Source: CBDCGS01 sp965216915
GTDB lineage: Bacteria > Pseudomonadota > Alphaproteobacteria > UBA828
Direction of reading: 5' to 3'
Assembly (NCBI GenBank): GCA_965216915.1
Contig: CBDCGS010000005.1
Coordinates: 186,001 to 250,000, forward strand
DNA length: 64,000 nucleotides
Shown: in pieces, positions 41,887 through 51,165 of the stretch
Layout of the letters: every line of letters starts with the position of its first letter
Numbering within the stretch: the first letter of the stretch is position 1
Program-made: the position numbers and the translations under genes
Notes under the pieces: model-generated
Databases searched by the model: none
Told to the model about the DNA's origin: nothing
What the model saw: the letters and a program-made list of their open reading frames with translations, nothing else

Positions 41887-42797
41887 GGCAGCTCGAATAT
41901 CTCGTCGCACTCGCGCAAGAGCGCCACTTCGGCCGGGCGGCGCGCCGCTGCAACATCTCTCAGCCGACGCTCTCGGCCGCGCTGCGAGACCTCGAACACG
42001 AACTCGGCATGCCCTTGGTCGAGCGTGGCCGCCGCTTCGGCGACTTCACCGCCGAAGGCGCGCGCGTGCTCGAATGGGCCGAGCGGATTCTCGCCGACCG
42101 CGATGCCATGGTCCAAGAGCTCGGCGAGATGCGCGGTGACCTGCATGGGCGGCTCCGCATCGGCGTGGTGCCGACGGCGCTTCCCATCGTCGCACGCCTC
42201 ACCGGCCCCTTCTGCGGCGCGCATCCGCACGTCTCCGTCACGGTCGAGGCGATGAGCTCGACGGAGATTCAAGCCGGATTGGACAATTTCGCGATCGAGG
42301 TGGGGATCACCTATCTCGACAACGAGCCGGTGCTCCGCGCCCAGGCCATCCCACTCTACCGCGAGCGCTATTGCCTCCTCGTCGCCGACGGCGGCCCGCT
42401 CGCCGACGCCGCGTCGCTCACATGGCGGCAAGCCGCCGCGCATCCGCTCTGCCTCCTCACGCGCGACATGCAGAACCGGCGCATCATCGACGCCGCATTC
42501 GATCGCGCCGGCCTCCATGCGGAGCCGCAGGTCGAGACCAACTCGGTCTCCAACCTCGGCCTCCACGTGGCCACCGGCCACTGGGCGAGCGTGGTGCCCC
42601 ACCACCTGATCCACACCCTCGGCGTTCCCGCGAACACCCGCGCGATCCCGCTGACGGAGCCCGAGATCAGCCATCAGGTCGGCGTCGTCACCGCGGCACG
42701 CGAGCCCGCGCCCCCCACGGCCAGCGCGCTCTTGCGGGTGGTCACCGGTTATGACGAGCAAGATCTGATCGGTCCGTTGATTGCTGAGAACTATTGA
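41877..42797 (+). CDS. LysR-type regulator, probable formate dehydrogenase activator
   Basis: A 306-residue LysR regulator: winged helix at 1-60 (FGRAARRCNISQPTLSAALR, DLEHELGMPLVERG), then a ligand-binding domain (GRLRIGVVPTALPIVARLTG, FAIEVGITYLDNEPVLRAQA). It lies just upstream of and in the same direction as the formate dehydrogenase genes, the arrangement of FdsR in other bacteria, so formate-dependent activation is the likely role. The gene's stop codon is inside a perfect inverted repeat that may be its own or the enzyme's operator. Confidence 0.88.
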   Translation: MVIRQLEYLVALAQERHFGRAARRCNISQPTLSAALRDLEHELGMPLVERGRRFGDFTAEGARVLEWAERILADRDAMVQELGEMRGDLHGRLRIGVVPTALPIVARLTGPFCGAHPHVSVTVEAMSSTEIQAGLDNFAIEVGITYLDNEPVLRAQAIPLYRERYCLLVADGGPLADAASLTWRQAAAHPLCLLTRDMQNRRIIDAAFDRAGLHAEPQVETNSVSNLGLHVATGHWASVVPHHLIHTLGVPANTRAIPLTEPEISHQVGVVTAAREPAPPTASALLRVVTGYDEQDLIGPLIAENY

Positions 42798-42813
42798 ACG
42801 ATTGGGTCAATAG
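42791..42813 (+). promoter_or_regulatory. LysR-type inverted repeat before the fds genes
   Basis: CTATTGA (42791-42797) and TCAATAG (42807-42813), seven perfect bases around a nine-base spacer, containing the T-N11-A pattern of LysR sites. It is 71 bases before the FdsGB start and overlaps the LysR stop. Confidence 0.6.
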
Positions 42814-42883
42814 ATTTTACAGATAGCCGTCCATTTGCAACGGTGGTGGGGCATGGAGTCCCCGAGCCGCTGAGGCACAGGCG

Positions 42884-44587
42884 ATGAGCAGCAGCATCCC
42901 GCAGGTTCAAAAATTCGGTCACCCGGGCAAAGGCCGCCGCAAGGCGCGCTACACCAACAAGGGGCGCCAGGTCGATCCCGCGGCCCGCGATGACGTGCGC
43001 GCGGTGCTCGGCGATGCGCCGCGGCGCCGCGACCTGCTGATCGAGCATCTCCACGCGATTCAGGACCGTTTCGGCTACATCTCGGCGGGCCACCTCGCCG
43101 CGCTCGCCGACGAGATGCGCCTCTCCATGGCCGAGGTCTACGAGGTGGCGACGTTCTACGCCCATTTCGACGTGATCATGCCGGGCGAGACGGCGCCGCC
43201 CGCGGTGACGATCCGGGTGTGCGACAGCCTGACCTGCGAGTGCCTCGGCGGGCGCGCGCTCTTGCGCTCGCTGCCCGCCGCCGTGGGCCCGGATGTGCGC
43301 GTCGTCCGCGCGCCATGCATGGGGCGGTGCGAAAGCGCGCCCGTGGTCGAGGTCGGCCACCGGCACCTGGCCCCCGCGACCCTCGACACCATCAGCCAAT
43401 GCCTCGCCGATCGGGCGTTCGAACCCGAGATCGCCGCCTATCCGGGCCTGGAGCAATATCAAAGCGAGGGCGGCTATCACATTCTGAAGGAGTGCCTTTC
43501 CGGGAATCGTTCGGTCGACGATGTGATCGCGGCGCTAGAAGACAGCAACCTAAAGGGCCTTGGTGGTGCGGGTTTTCCCACGGGACGCAAATGGCGGTTC
43601 GTGCGCGCCGAGCCCGCACCCCGGCTGATGGCCGTCAACGCAGACGAGGGCGAGCCCGGAACGATCAAGGATCGCTGGTATATGGAGCGCGATCCTCACA
43701 GATTTCTCGAAGGCGTGCTGATCGCCGGCTGGGCGGTCGAGGCCGCCGACTGCTACATCTATCTGCGCGACGAGTACCCGCATATCCGCGAGATCCTGCT
43801 CCGGGAGATCGCGGCGCTCGACGCCGCTGGCCTCACCGCGACGACGCGGCTGATCCTCCGCCGTGGCGCCGGCGCCTACATCTGCGGCGAGGAATCGGCG
43901 ATGCTGGAGAGCATCGAGGGCAAGCGCGGCGAGCCGCGCCACAAGCCCCCCTTCCCCTCCCAGGTCGGGCTGTTTGGCCGCCCGACGCTCATCAACAATG
44001 TCGAGACGCTCTATTGGGTGCGCGACATCCTGGAGCGCGGCGCCTCCTGGTTCGCCGACCAGGGCCGCCACGGCGCGAAGGGGCTGCGCAGCTTCTCCGT
44101 CTCGGGGCGCGTCAAGGAGCCGGGCATGAAGCTCGCGCCCGCCGGCATCACCATGAACGAGCTGCTCGCCGAGCATTGCGGCGGCATGGCCGACGGCCAT
44201 AGCTTCCGCGCCTACCTGCCCGGCGGCGCCTCGGGCGGTATCCTGCCCGCGCACATGGCCGACATCCCGCTCGATTTCGGCACCCTTGAGGCGCATGGCT
44301 GCTTCATCGGCTCGGCCGCGATCGTCGTGCTCTCGGACCAGGACGACCTCAAGCGCGCCGCGCTCAACCTGATGGAATTCTTCGAGGACGAGAGCTGCGG
44401 TCAGTGCACGCCGTGCCGCGTCGGCACCGAGAAGGCGGTGAGGCTGATGGCCGACGGCCAGTGGGATGCACCGCTGCTGCGCGAACTGAGCGGCGGCATG
44501 ACCGACGCCTCGATTTGCGGGCTCGGCCAAGCCGCGGCGAACCCCTTGCTCTCGATCTTGCGCTATTTTCCAGAGGAGCTGGCATGA
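42884..44587 (+). CDS. fdsB: NAD-dependent formate dehydrogenase, fused gamma-beta subunit (FdsG-FdsB)
   Basis: A 567-residue fusion of a NuoE-like [2Fe-2S] subunit and a NuoF-like FMN/NAD subunit. The first part (40-190) has Cys residues in IRVCDSLTCECLGGRALL and VRAPCMGRCESAPVVEV. The second has the NAD/FMN site (KGLGGAGFPTGRKWRFVRA, NADEGEPGTIKDRWYMERD, RRGAGAYICGEESAMLESIE) and the C-terminal [4Fe-4S] motif ESCGQCTPCRVGTEKA. It takes electrons from FdsA and reduces NAD. In Rhodobacter and Cupriavidus these are two proteins. The stop overlaps the FdsA ATG (ATGA). Confidence 0.93.
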   Translation: MSSSIPQVQKFGHPGKGRRKARYTNKGRQVDPAARDDVRAVLGDAPRRRDLLIEHLHAIQDRFGYISAGHLAALADEMRLSMAEVYEVATFYAHFDVIMPGETAPPAVTIRVCDSLTCECLGGRALLRSLPAAVGPDVRVVRAPCMGRCESAPVVEVGHRHLAPATLDTISQCLADRAFEPEIAAYPGLEQYQSEGGYHILKECLSGNRSVDDVIAALEDSNLKGLGGAGFPTGRKWRFVRAEPAPRLMAVNADEGEPGTIKDRWYMERDPHRFLEGVLIAGWAVEAADCYIYLRDEYPHIREILLREIAALDAAGLTATTRLILRRGAGAYICGEESAMLESIEGKRGEPRHKPPFPSQVGLFGRPTLINNVETLYWVRDILERGASWFADQGRHGAKGLRSFSVSGRVKEPGMKLAPAGITMNELLAEHCGGMADGHSFRAYLPGGASGGILPAHMADIPLDFGTLEAHGCFIGSAAIVVLSDQDDLKRAALNLMEFFEDESCGQCTPCRVGTEKAVRLMADGQWDAPLLRELSGGMTDASICGLGQAAANPLLSILRYFPEELA

Positions 44588-47334
44588 GCGACACGATCCG
44601 CTTCACCCTGGACGGCCGCGCCGTCGAGGCCGCGCCCGGCGAGACCATCTGGCAGGTCGCCAAGCGCAGCGGCACCGACATTCCCCACCTCTGCTACACG
44701 CCTGAGCCCGGCTACCGCGCCGACGGCAACTGCCGCGTCTGCATGGTGGAGATCGAGGGCGAGCGCGTGCTCGCCGCCTCCTGCATCCGCACGCCCACGG
44801 AAGGCATGGTGGTCAACACCGAGGCCGAGCGCGCGATCCGCGCGCGCAACATGGTGATGGAGCTCCTGATCGCCGACCAACCGGCCCAGGCAGCGAGCCA
44901 CGATCCACGCTCCGAGCTCTGGGATTGGGCCGAGCAGATGGGCCAGACTGCGAGCCGCTTCCCCGCGAAGGAGACGCCTGCCGCCGACCTCAGCCACGGC
45001 GCCATGGCGGTCAACCTCGACGCCTGCATCCACTGCACCCGCTGCGTGCGCGCCTGCCGCGAGGTTCAGGTCAACGACGTGATCGGCATGGCGGGCCGCG
45101 GCGCGCGCAACAAGATCGTGTTCGACTTCGACGACCCGATGGGCGAGAGCACCTGCGTCGCCTGCGGCGAGTGCGTGCAGGCCTGCCCCACCGGCGCGCT
45201 GATGCCGGCCGGCGAGGTGGGCAAGGAGGCGCCCGAGCGCCAGGTCGACAGCGTATGCCCCTATTGTGGCGTCGGCTGCCAGCTCACCTTCAACATCAAG
45301 GACAACCGCATCCTCTGGGTCGACGGCAAGAACGGTCCCGCCAATCAAAGCCGGCTTTGCGTCAAGGGGCGCTTCGGCTTCGATTATGTGAACCATCCGC
45401 ATCGCCTCACCAAGCCGCTGATCCGCCGCGACGACGCGCCGAAGAGCGCCGACATCGACCTCGATCCGGCGAACCCCCTCACGCATTTCCGCGAGGCGAG
45501 CTGGGAGGAGGCGCTGGAAAAGGCGGGCGCCGGCCTCAAGGCGATTCGTGAGACCAAGGGCGGCGGCGCGCTCGCGGGCTTCGGCTCGGCCAAAGGCTCC
45601 AACGAGGAAGCCTACCTCTTCCAGAAGCTCGTGCGCGCCGGCTTCGGCACCAACAATGTCGACCATTGCACGCGGCTCTGCCACGCGTCTTCCGTGGCCG
45701 CGCTTCTCGAATGTATTGGCTCCGCCGCGGTGACGGCGACCTTCAACGAGGCGACGCATTCCGACGTGATCGTGGTGATCGGTGCGCAGCCCACCACCAA
45801 TCACCCGGTCGCCGCGACCTTCCTGAAGAACGCGGCGCAGCGCGGCGCCAAGCTCATCGTGATCGATCCGCGCGGCTACGCGCTCGCCCGCCACGCGACG
45901 CATCATCTGCAGTTCAAGCCCGGCAGCGATGTTGCCCTCCTCAACGCGCTCATGCAGGTGATCGTCGAGGAGGAGCTCTACGACCGCCAGTATGTCGAGG
46001 CCCACACCGAGGGCTTCGCCGCGCTCAAGGATCACTTGAAGAGCTACACGCCCGAGGAGATGGCGCCGATCTGCGGCATCGAGGCCGACACGCTGCGCGC
46101 CGTCGCGCGCATCTACGCGACCGCCGAGGCCGCGATCGTCTTCTGGGGGATGGGCATCTCGCAGCACATCCACGGCACCGACAATGCGCGCTGCCTCATC
46201 TCGCTTGCGCTGATCACCGGCCAGGTCGGCCGCCCCGGCACGGGGCTCCACCCGCTGCGCGGCCAGAACAACGTGCAAGGCGCCTCCGACGCGGGCCTCA
46301 TTCCGATGGTCTATCCGGACTACCAGCCGGTCGACGATCCGGAGCGCGCGGCGTTCTTCCAGGACTTCTGGGGCGCCGAGCTCGACCCGAACCGCGGGCT
46401 CACCGTGGTCGAGATCATGAACGCGGTGCACGACGGCGCGATCAACGGCATGTACATCATGGGCGAGAATCCCGCGATGTCGGACCCCAACCTCCAGCAC
46501 GTGCGCGAGGCGCTCGCCAGCCTCGAGCACCTAGTGGTGCAAGACATCTTCCTCACCGAGACAGCATTCCACGCCGATGTCGTGCTGCCCGCGACCGCCT
46601 GGCCCGAGAAGGACGGCACGGTCACCAACACCAACCGCCAGGTGCAGATCGGCCGGCGCGCGCTCGACGGCCCGGAGGGCGTGCGGCCCGACTGGTGGAT
46701 CATCCAAGAGCTCGCGCGGCGTCTCGGCCTCGCGTGGGACTATGCGGGCCCGGCCGACGTCTTCGCCGAGATGAAGCAATGCATGGCCTCGCTCGACAAC
46801 ATCACGTGGGAACGGCTGCAGCGCGAGGGCGCGGTCACCTATCCGTGCGATGCCGAGGACGAGCCCGGCCACGACGTGATTTTCGGCGACGGCTTCCCGA
46901 CGCCGTCGACGCGCGGCAAGCTGGTGCCGGCGAGCATCGTGCCCCCGGACGAGCTGCCCGATGCCGATTTCCCGATGGTGCTCACCACGGGGCGCATCCT
47001 CGAGCACTGGCACACTGGCGCGATCACGCGGCGCGCGGGCCTGCTCGACGACCTCGAGCCCGAGGCCGTCGCCCATCTCTCGCCGGCCGACCTCGCCGGC
47101 CTCGGCCTCGCCCCGGGCGACGACGTCGTCGTGCGCACGCGGCGCGGCGCGATCGCGCTGAAGGCGCGGGTCGATGCCGGCATCCCGCATGGCATGGTGT
47201 TCGTGCCGTTCTGCTTCGCCGAGGCCGCGAGCAACCGCCTCACCAACCCAGCGCTCGACCCGTTCGGCAAGATCCCCGAGTTCAAATACTGCGCGGCGCG
47301 CGTGGAGAAGGCGGCGGCCGCGGCCGCGGAGTAG
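44584..47334 (+). CDS. fdsA: NAD-dependent formate dehydrogenase, molybdenum/tungsten catalytic alpha subunit (FdsA)
   Basis: A 916-residue molybdopterin oxidoreductase that oxidises formate to CO2. Domains: [2Fe-2S] ferredoxin 1-80 (HLCYTPEPGYRADGNCRVCM), histidine-cysteine and ferredoxin-type clusters 140-220 (CIHCTRCVRACREVQ, CVACGECVQACPTGAL), a further cluster at VCPYCGVGCQL, and the MopB core. The active-site ligand is cysteine, not selenocysteine (NVDHCTRLCHASSVAALL). The ATG at 44584 overlaps the preceding stop; earlier in-frame starts lie inside the upstream gene. fdhD/fdsC and fdsD, often the next genes, are absent here. Confidence 0.95.
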   Translation: MSDTIRFTLDGRAVEAAPGETIWQVAKRSGTDIPHLCYTPEPGYRADGNCRVCMVEIEGERVLAASCIRTPTEGMVVNTEAERAIRARNMVMELLIADQPAQAASHDPRSELWDWAEQMGQTASRFPAKETPAADLSHGAMAVNLDACIHCTRCVRACREVQVNDVIGMAGRGARNKIVFDFDDPMGESTCVACGECVQACPTGALMPAGEVGKEAPERQVDSVCPYCGVGCQLTFNIKDNRILWVDGKNGPANQSRLCVKGRFGFDYVNHPHRLTKPLIRRDDAPKSADIDLDPANPLTHFREASWEEALEKAGAGLKAIRETKGGGALAGFGSAKGSNEEAYLFQKLVRAGFGTNNVDHCTRLCHASSVAALLECIGSAAVTATFNEATHSDVIVVIGAQPTTNHPVAATFLKNAAQRGAKLIVIDPRGYALARHATHHLQFKPGSDVALLNALMQVIVEEELYDRQYVEAHTEGFAALKDHLKSYTPEEMAPICGIEADTLRAVARIYATAEAAIVFWGMGISQHIHGTDNARCLISLALITGQVGRPGTGLHPLRGQNNVQGASDAGLIPMVYPDYQPVDDPERAAFFQDFWGAELDPNRGLTVVEIMNAVHDGAINGMYIMGENPAMSDPNLQHVREALASLEHLVVQDIFLTETAFHADVVLPATAWPEKDGTVTNTNRQVQIGRRALDGPEGVRPDWWIIQELARRLGLAWDYAGPADVFAEMKQCMASLDNITWERLQREGAVTYPCDAEDEPGHDVIFGDGFPTPSTRGKLVPASIVPPDELPDADFPMVLTTGRILEHWHTGAITRRAGLLDDLEPEAVAHLSPADLAGLGLAPGDDVVVRTRRGAIALKARVDAGIPHGMVFVPFCFAEAASNRLTNPALDPFGKIPEFKYCAARVEKAAAAAAE

Positions 47335-47368
47335 CGCCGCGCATCGGCCGCGGGGAACGCCGGCCGCC

Positions 47369-48301
47369 CTACACCGGCGGATCGGGCACATCGGCCACGA
47401 CGTCGCGGACCAGGTCGAGCACACGGTGCAGCACCGTGTCCTCGTCGCGGCTGGGATGCCAATAGGCGTAGATGCGCATCGGCTCCTGAGCAAACGGGAA
47501 GCGATGGATCGTGATCGGCCATTGCGTGCTGAACCGCCGCGCGATGCGCCACGCGCTGGTCGCGATCAGCGGCGTGCCGGCGACCAGCTGCGGCACCAGA
47601 GACATGGACCAGACCGCGATTTGGCGCGGGCGCCGCACCCCCTGACGCCGGAGCGCCTCTTCGTCCTCGAGCACCAGCTGCGGGTCGAAATATTTCAAGA
47701 CGACGTGGCGGCGCGCGAGAAACGCGTCGGCATCCAGATCGCCGCCCTCCGGTTCGTGATCGGCCGAGACGAGGCAAACGAAACGGTCTTCGCAGACCAG
47801 ACGGTTCGGCGAGCGCCCAAGGTCGAGAGGCTGGCCCGCCACGAGCAGGTCGACCTCGCCGTTGGTCAGGAGGCTCGCCGAAAGCCGGTTCAGGGGCAGC
47901 ACGTCGAACCGCAGGTTCGGCATCGCCTGCATCGCGCGCTTGATCGCCTCGGCGAGGAACGCGGCCATGCTGTAGTCGGACGCCGCAATGGTCATCTCGC
48001 GGTCGACGTCGGCGGGCGCGCGATCCGGGCCGAGCGCGGTGAGCGCATGGGCGCGCGCGAGGAGCTCGTTGACCGGTTGCACCAGACTGCGGGCAAACGG
48101 CGTCGGGACCAGCGTCCGTCCCGAGCGGACGAGGAGCGGGTCACCGAAATAGGCGCGCAGCTGAGCAAGAACGGCGCTCATCGCCGATTGGCTGAGGTGC
48201 ACGCGCGCCGCCGCGCGGCTCACGCTGCACTCGGTAAGCAAGGCTTCCAAGCAGACCACCTGGTTCAAGTCGAAGCGATTGAGACGCATCGAACCATCCA
48301 T
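47369..48301 (-). CDS. LysR-family regulator (NodD-like)
   Basis: A 310-residue LysR regulator of the NodD/PcaQ-like subgroup, beginning MRLNRFDLNQVVCLEALLTE when the ATG at 48289 is used, with helix-turn-helix CSVSRAAARVHLSQSAMSAV. The ligand domain (LVAGQPLDLGRSPNRLVCED) is ordinary. It is divergent from the cupin gene with an AT-richer 100-base region between them holding an inverted repeat, so it probably controls the cupin-dioxygenase pair. The inducer is unknown. Confidence 0.9.
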   Translation of the reverse strand: MDGSMRLNRFDLNQVVCLEALLTECSVSRAAARVHLSQSAMSAVLAQLRAYFGDPLLVRSGRTLVPTPFARSLVQPVNELLARAHALTALGPDRAPADVDREMTIAASDYSMAAFLAEAIKRAMQAMPNLRFDVLPLNRLSASLLTNGEVDLLVAGQPLDLGRSPNRLVCEDRFVCLVSADHEPEGGDLDADAFLARRHVVLKYFDPQLVLEDEEALRRQGVRRPRQIAVWSMSLVPQLVAGTPLIATSAWRIARRFSTQWPITIHRFPFAQEPMRIYAYWHPSRDEDTVLHRVLDLVRDVVADVPDPPV

Positions 48302-48307
48302 GAAATC

Positions 48308-48330
48308 GATATGTGGTAATCAAGAATATC
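48308..48330. promoter_or_regulatory. Candidate LysR site between divergent LysR and cupin genes
   Basis: GATAT (48308-48312) and ATATC (48326-48330) form a five-base inverted repeat around 13 bases, in the AT-rich space between the divergent genes. Short, so only moderate support. Confidence 0.35.
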
Positions 48331-48401
48331 AACTTTTCAGAAACCATACCGCCTGTCATAGTCGCGCGAGTTCGAACCGCTTGCTTTCTGGGAGGAGCGA
48401 C

Positions 48402-48740
48402 ATGGCAGGCAATTTGGGAACGGAAAAGGTGTTCGAGAACGACCAGGTGATTGTCTGGAATTTCGAGCTCGCGCCCGGTGAGGAGACGGAGCTGCACACG
48501 CACGAGCACAATTACATGTGGTACGCGGTGCAGGGCACGACGTTGAAGGTTCTCGACGAGCAAGAGAACGACCTCGGCAACCTCGAGGTTCCGACCGGCG
48601 CGGTGTTTTCCCTCAAGGTCTCGGGCGACGAGATCGAGATCCTCTCGGAGCGGGGCAAGGGCATGCGCGTCCCCGCCTGTCACAAGGCGCGCAATGTCGG
48701 CCCGACGCATTATCGCGAAGTTCTGGTTGAATATAAGTGA
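48402..48740 (+). CDS. Small cupin-domain protein
   Basis: A 112-residue single-domain cupin. Motif 1 is ELAPGEETELHTHEHNYMWY with metal-ligand-like His residues and Glu; motif 2 is weak (PTGAVFSLKVSGDEIEIL). The ATG at 48402 follows a strong GGAGGAG. It lies 22 bases before the phytanoyl-CoA dioxygenase-type gene, so the two are probably co-transcribed. Substrate unknown. Confidence 0.85.
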   Translation: MAGNLGTEKVFENDQVIVWNFELAPGEETELHTHEHNYMWYAVQGTTLKVLDEQENDLGNLEVPTGAVFSLKVSGDEIEILSERGKGMRVPACHKARNVGPTHYREVLVEYK

Positions 48741-48762
48741 TGCCACGCGGCGCGAGTGACCG

Positions 48763-49698
48763 ATGAGCGGAGTGCAAGAGGCACACGGCCTCGGACTGCC
48801 CACAACCGACGATCTGGCCCAACTGGCGACACGCTACGTCCGGGACGGGTTCGCGGGTCCCCTCGATGTCTTGAGTGAGGAGGAAGCGGCCGATCTGCGC
48901 GACGACCTGGAAACCGCGGAAGCGGCGCTGGCCGCGGACACGGAGGCAGCGGGTCTGTTGCATCCCTACGCCAACCGCCTCTTGCCGTCGTTCCACGACC
49001 TGACCCGCCATCCAACCATTCTGGCAGCGGCCTCGGCGGTTCTCGGATCTGATCTGATCGTTTGGGGCGCGCACGTCTTCGCCAAGGAGGCGCAGTCTCC
49101 CCACATGGTCTCCTGGCATCAGGACCTGACCTATTGGGGCTTCGCCGATGCCGATGAGCTCACCTGCTGGGTGGCGCTCTCGCCCGCGACCGCCGAGAGC
49201 GGCTGCATGCGCTTCGTGCCCGGCACCCACCGCAAGGAGATCGTGCCGCACAACGACACGTTCCGTGCGGACAACCTGCTGACCCGCGGCCAGGAAATCG
49301 CCGTCACCGTCGACGAGGCCGACGCGGTGGCGGTTGCTCTGCAACCCGGCCAAGCGTCGATCCATCATGGGCGCCTCTTTCACGCCTCGGGCCCCAACAC
49401 CTCGAACGACCGCCGCATCGGCGTCGCGATCCGCTACATCACGCCGATGATGCGCCAGCAATCCGGCGTGCGCCCGCTCGTCTCCCTGGTGCAGGGGGTG
49501 GATCGCTACGGCCACTTCACCCTGGCAGACCCCCCGCGCGGGCGGCTTGACGCCGATGACATCGCGCGGTGCCAGGCCGATGCGGCGCTTCGCAGCCGCG
49601 TCCTCTACGCCGGCACCGACCCCCGCGCGCGGCAAACGCTATCGTTGATCGTCGGCGCCCGCGCCGGCGCGCCTATGCGTCACCCCGCGCGCGCTTGA
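48763..49698 (+). CDS. Phytanoyl-CoA dioxygenase-family protein
   Basis: A 311-residue Fe(II)/2-oxoglutarate-type oxygenase. The iron ligands are visible: His-x-Asp in MVSWHQDLTYWGF and the distal His in HHGRLFHASGPNTSNDRRI, with the 2-oxoglutarate-binding Arg a few residues later. ESGCMRFVPGTHRKEIVPHN is the typical family segment. The substrate cannot be read from sequence; members act on acyl chains, ectoine or small natural products. It overlaps the convergent transporter gene by 19 bases. Confidence 0.9.
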   Translation: MSGVQEAHGLGLPTTDDLAQLATRYVRDGFAGPLDVLSEEEAADLRDDLETAEAALAADTEAAGLLHPYANRLLPSFHDLTRHPTILAAASAVLGSDLIVWGAHVFAKEAQSPHMVSWHQDLTYWGFADADELTCWVALSPATAESGCMRFVPGTHRKEIVPHNDTFRADNLLTRGQEIAVTVDEADAVAVALQPGQASIHHGRLFHASGPNTSNDRRIGVAIRYITPMMRQQSGVRPLVSLVQGVDRYGHFTLADPPRGRLDADDIARCQADAALRSRVLYAGTDPRARQTLSLIVGARAGAPMRHPARA

Positions 49699-50570
49699 GC
49701 AGCGCCTCGCGCCGTGCCACGTAGAGGGCCGCTTGCGACGATGATCGCGGCGCCCACCCAGGTCCAGAGGTCGGGCAGCTCCGCGAAGATCGCAAAGCCG
49801 AGCACCGTCGCGCCGATCAGCTGCCCGTAGTCGAACGGCGCGACCAGCGAGGCCTCGCCATATTCGAACGCCTTGATCAGGCCGAAATGGGTCAGCGCGC
49901 CCGCGACGCCGAGGCCGAGAAAGACCAGGAGGTCCGTCGTGCCCGTCGGCGTGACCCAGACGAACGGCACGCCGATCGTCGAAACCGCGAGCGCCGCGAT
50001 CATCGTGTAGATCGCGGTCGTGCGTGGCTCGTCGATCGCCGCGAGGCGGCGGGTTTGGATCTGAAAGACCGCGTAGAGCGCCGCGCCCGCGAACACGAGA
50101 ACCGCCGACCAATGCACGTCGCCGCCGGGCCGGATGATGATGAGCGCGCCGATGAAGCCGACGGCGACCGCGAGCCAGCGGCGCGGGCCGACACGCTCGC
50201 CGAGCAGGGGCACCGAGAAGGCGACGACCATCAGCGGCGCGGTGAACCCGATCGCCGTTGCGGTCGTGATGGGGAGCCAGTTCAGCGCGTACCAATAGAC
50301 GCCGACCGAGACGAGCTGAACCAGCGAGCGAGTGAGCTGGCCGCGGAGATCGTCCGTGCGGAAGAGCCGCGCCATGCCATAGCCGGGGGCGAGGATTACG
50401 AGCAGAAAGAGCACGTGAATCACCGCTCGAAACCAGATGATCTGGATCAGGTGGTAATCCTCGGCGAGGTATTTGGCGGCGGCGTTCGAGATCGGGAACA
50501 TCAGCACGGCCGCGAAGCACATGCTGAGGATGGCGAGGATCGGACGCCCGGCGCGGTGCGGGGTGGCCAT
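49680..50570 (-). CDS. EamA/DMT-family membrane transporter
   Basis: A 296-residue protein with ten predicted membrane spans in two EamA repeats (for example WFRAVIHVLFLLVILAPGYG; ALNWLPITTATAIGFTAPLM; GALTHFGLIKAFEYGEASLV). Such proteins export metabolites or amino acids. It is convergent with the dioxygenase and stands alone. Confidence 0.9.
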   Translation of the reverse strand: MATPHRAGRPILAILSMCFAAVLMFPISNAAAKYLAEDYHLIQIIWFRAVIHVLFLLVILAPGYGMARLFRTDDLRGQLTRSLVQLVSVGVYWYALNWLPITTATAIGFTAPLMVVAFSVPLLGERVGPRRWLAVAVGFIGALIIIRPGGDVHWSAVLVFAGAALYAVFQIQTRRLAAIDEPRTTAIYTMIAALAVSTIGVPFVWVTPTGTTDLLVFLGLGVAGALTHFGLIKAFEYGEASLVAPFDYGQLIGATVLGFAIFAELPDLWTWVGAAIIVASGPLRGTARGAAQARAG

Positions 50571-50618
50571 CCGCCATCACTACACCAATCCCGGACGACG
50601 GTGTCAGATTGCGCGAAG

Positions 50619-50660
50619 GCGTCGCCGCAGGTGAACTCGCCTGCGCGGGATTTGCTCTAG
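50619..50660. repeat. Dispersed 42-base repeat, copy B
   Basis: Same element as 34697-34738 (7 differences in 42). The hairpin stem GCAGGT...GCCTGC is kept by a G-T pair. As with copy A it overlaps the stop codon of the adjacent - strand gene. Confidence 0.65.
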
Positions 50661-51076
50661 AACACGTCCTTCAGCACGTCGACGATGATCTCCGTCGCGA
50701 TCTCGACGAGAACCACGTCGGTGCCGACCACGCGCCATTCCTCGCCCGTTCGTGCGGGGAGTTCGGCCTGCAGATCGCCCGGCAAGCCCCGCTTGGCGAT
50801 CCCGGGCGGGATAGCACCGCCCCGCGCCACCTTCCGCGCGATACCCGGCGGCAGGGCCTCGGCGCCGTGGACCGCGCTCGGGTTCTGGACCACATAGTCG
50901 TTGATGAGGGCGCGCTCGGCCGCGGTGATCAAGCCCCCGACAACGGCATCCGTGACTGTTTGTTCGCTCGACGCCGGCCTATGCGCCTTGCCGCGGGCCT
51001 TGTCCTTCTTGCCGGCAAGCGCCGGCCCCGACGCGAGCACCGCCAGCACAGCCAGGATCGAAATCAAGATGCGCAT
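50657..51076 (-). CDS. Secreted RcnB/CigR-like protein
   Basis: A 139-residue protein with a clear signal peptide (MRILISILAVLAVLASGPAL, cleavage near Ala-Gly-Lys at 22-24), a basic stretch, then ALPPGIARKVARGGAIPPGI, AKRGLPGDLQAELP and the end RVVGTDVVLVEIATEIIVDV. The PPGIA repeats and C-terminal GTDVVLV segment match the CigR (anti-virulence regulator) family of RcnB-like periplasmic proteins. Function outside Salmonella is unknown. GGAGG lies before the ATG at 51076; the frame is open further upstream but without a signal-peptide-like start. Confidence 0.8.
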   Translation of the reverse strand: MRILISILAVLAVLASGPALAGKKDKARGKAHRPASSEQTVTDAVVGGLITAAERALINDYVVQNPSAVHGAEALPPGIARKVARGGAIPPGIAKRGLPGDLQAELPARTGEEWRVVGTDVVLVEIATEIIVDVLKDVF

Positions 51077-51165
51077 GTCAAACCTCCACACGTGTTGCCG
51101 GGTCGTCCGCGGCGCGCCGATTGGCACCGCGGCCACGGACGCTTGCCGTGTCCGTCGTACGCGCC

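Noticed and set aside
44404..44584. Upstream extension of fdsA
   Set aside because: It runs inside the 3' end of the FdsGB gene in another frame; the ATGA overlap at 44584 and the ferredoxin start decide.
44563..46530. Open frame of 655 codons on the - strand
   Set aside because: Antisense to fdsA, with no domain, start context or ribosome site.
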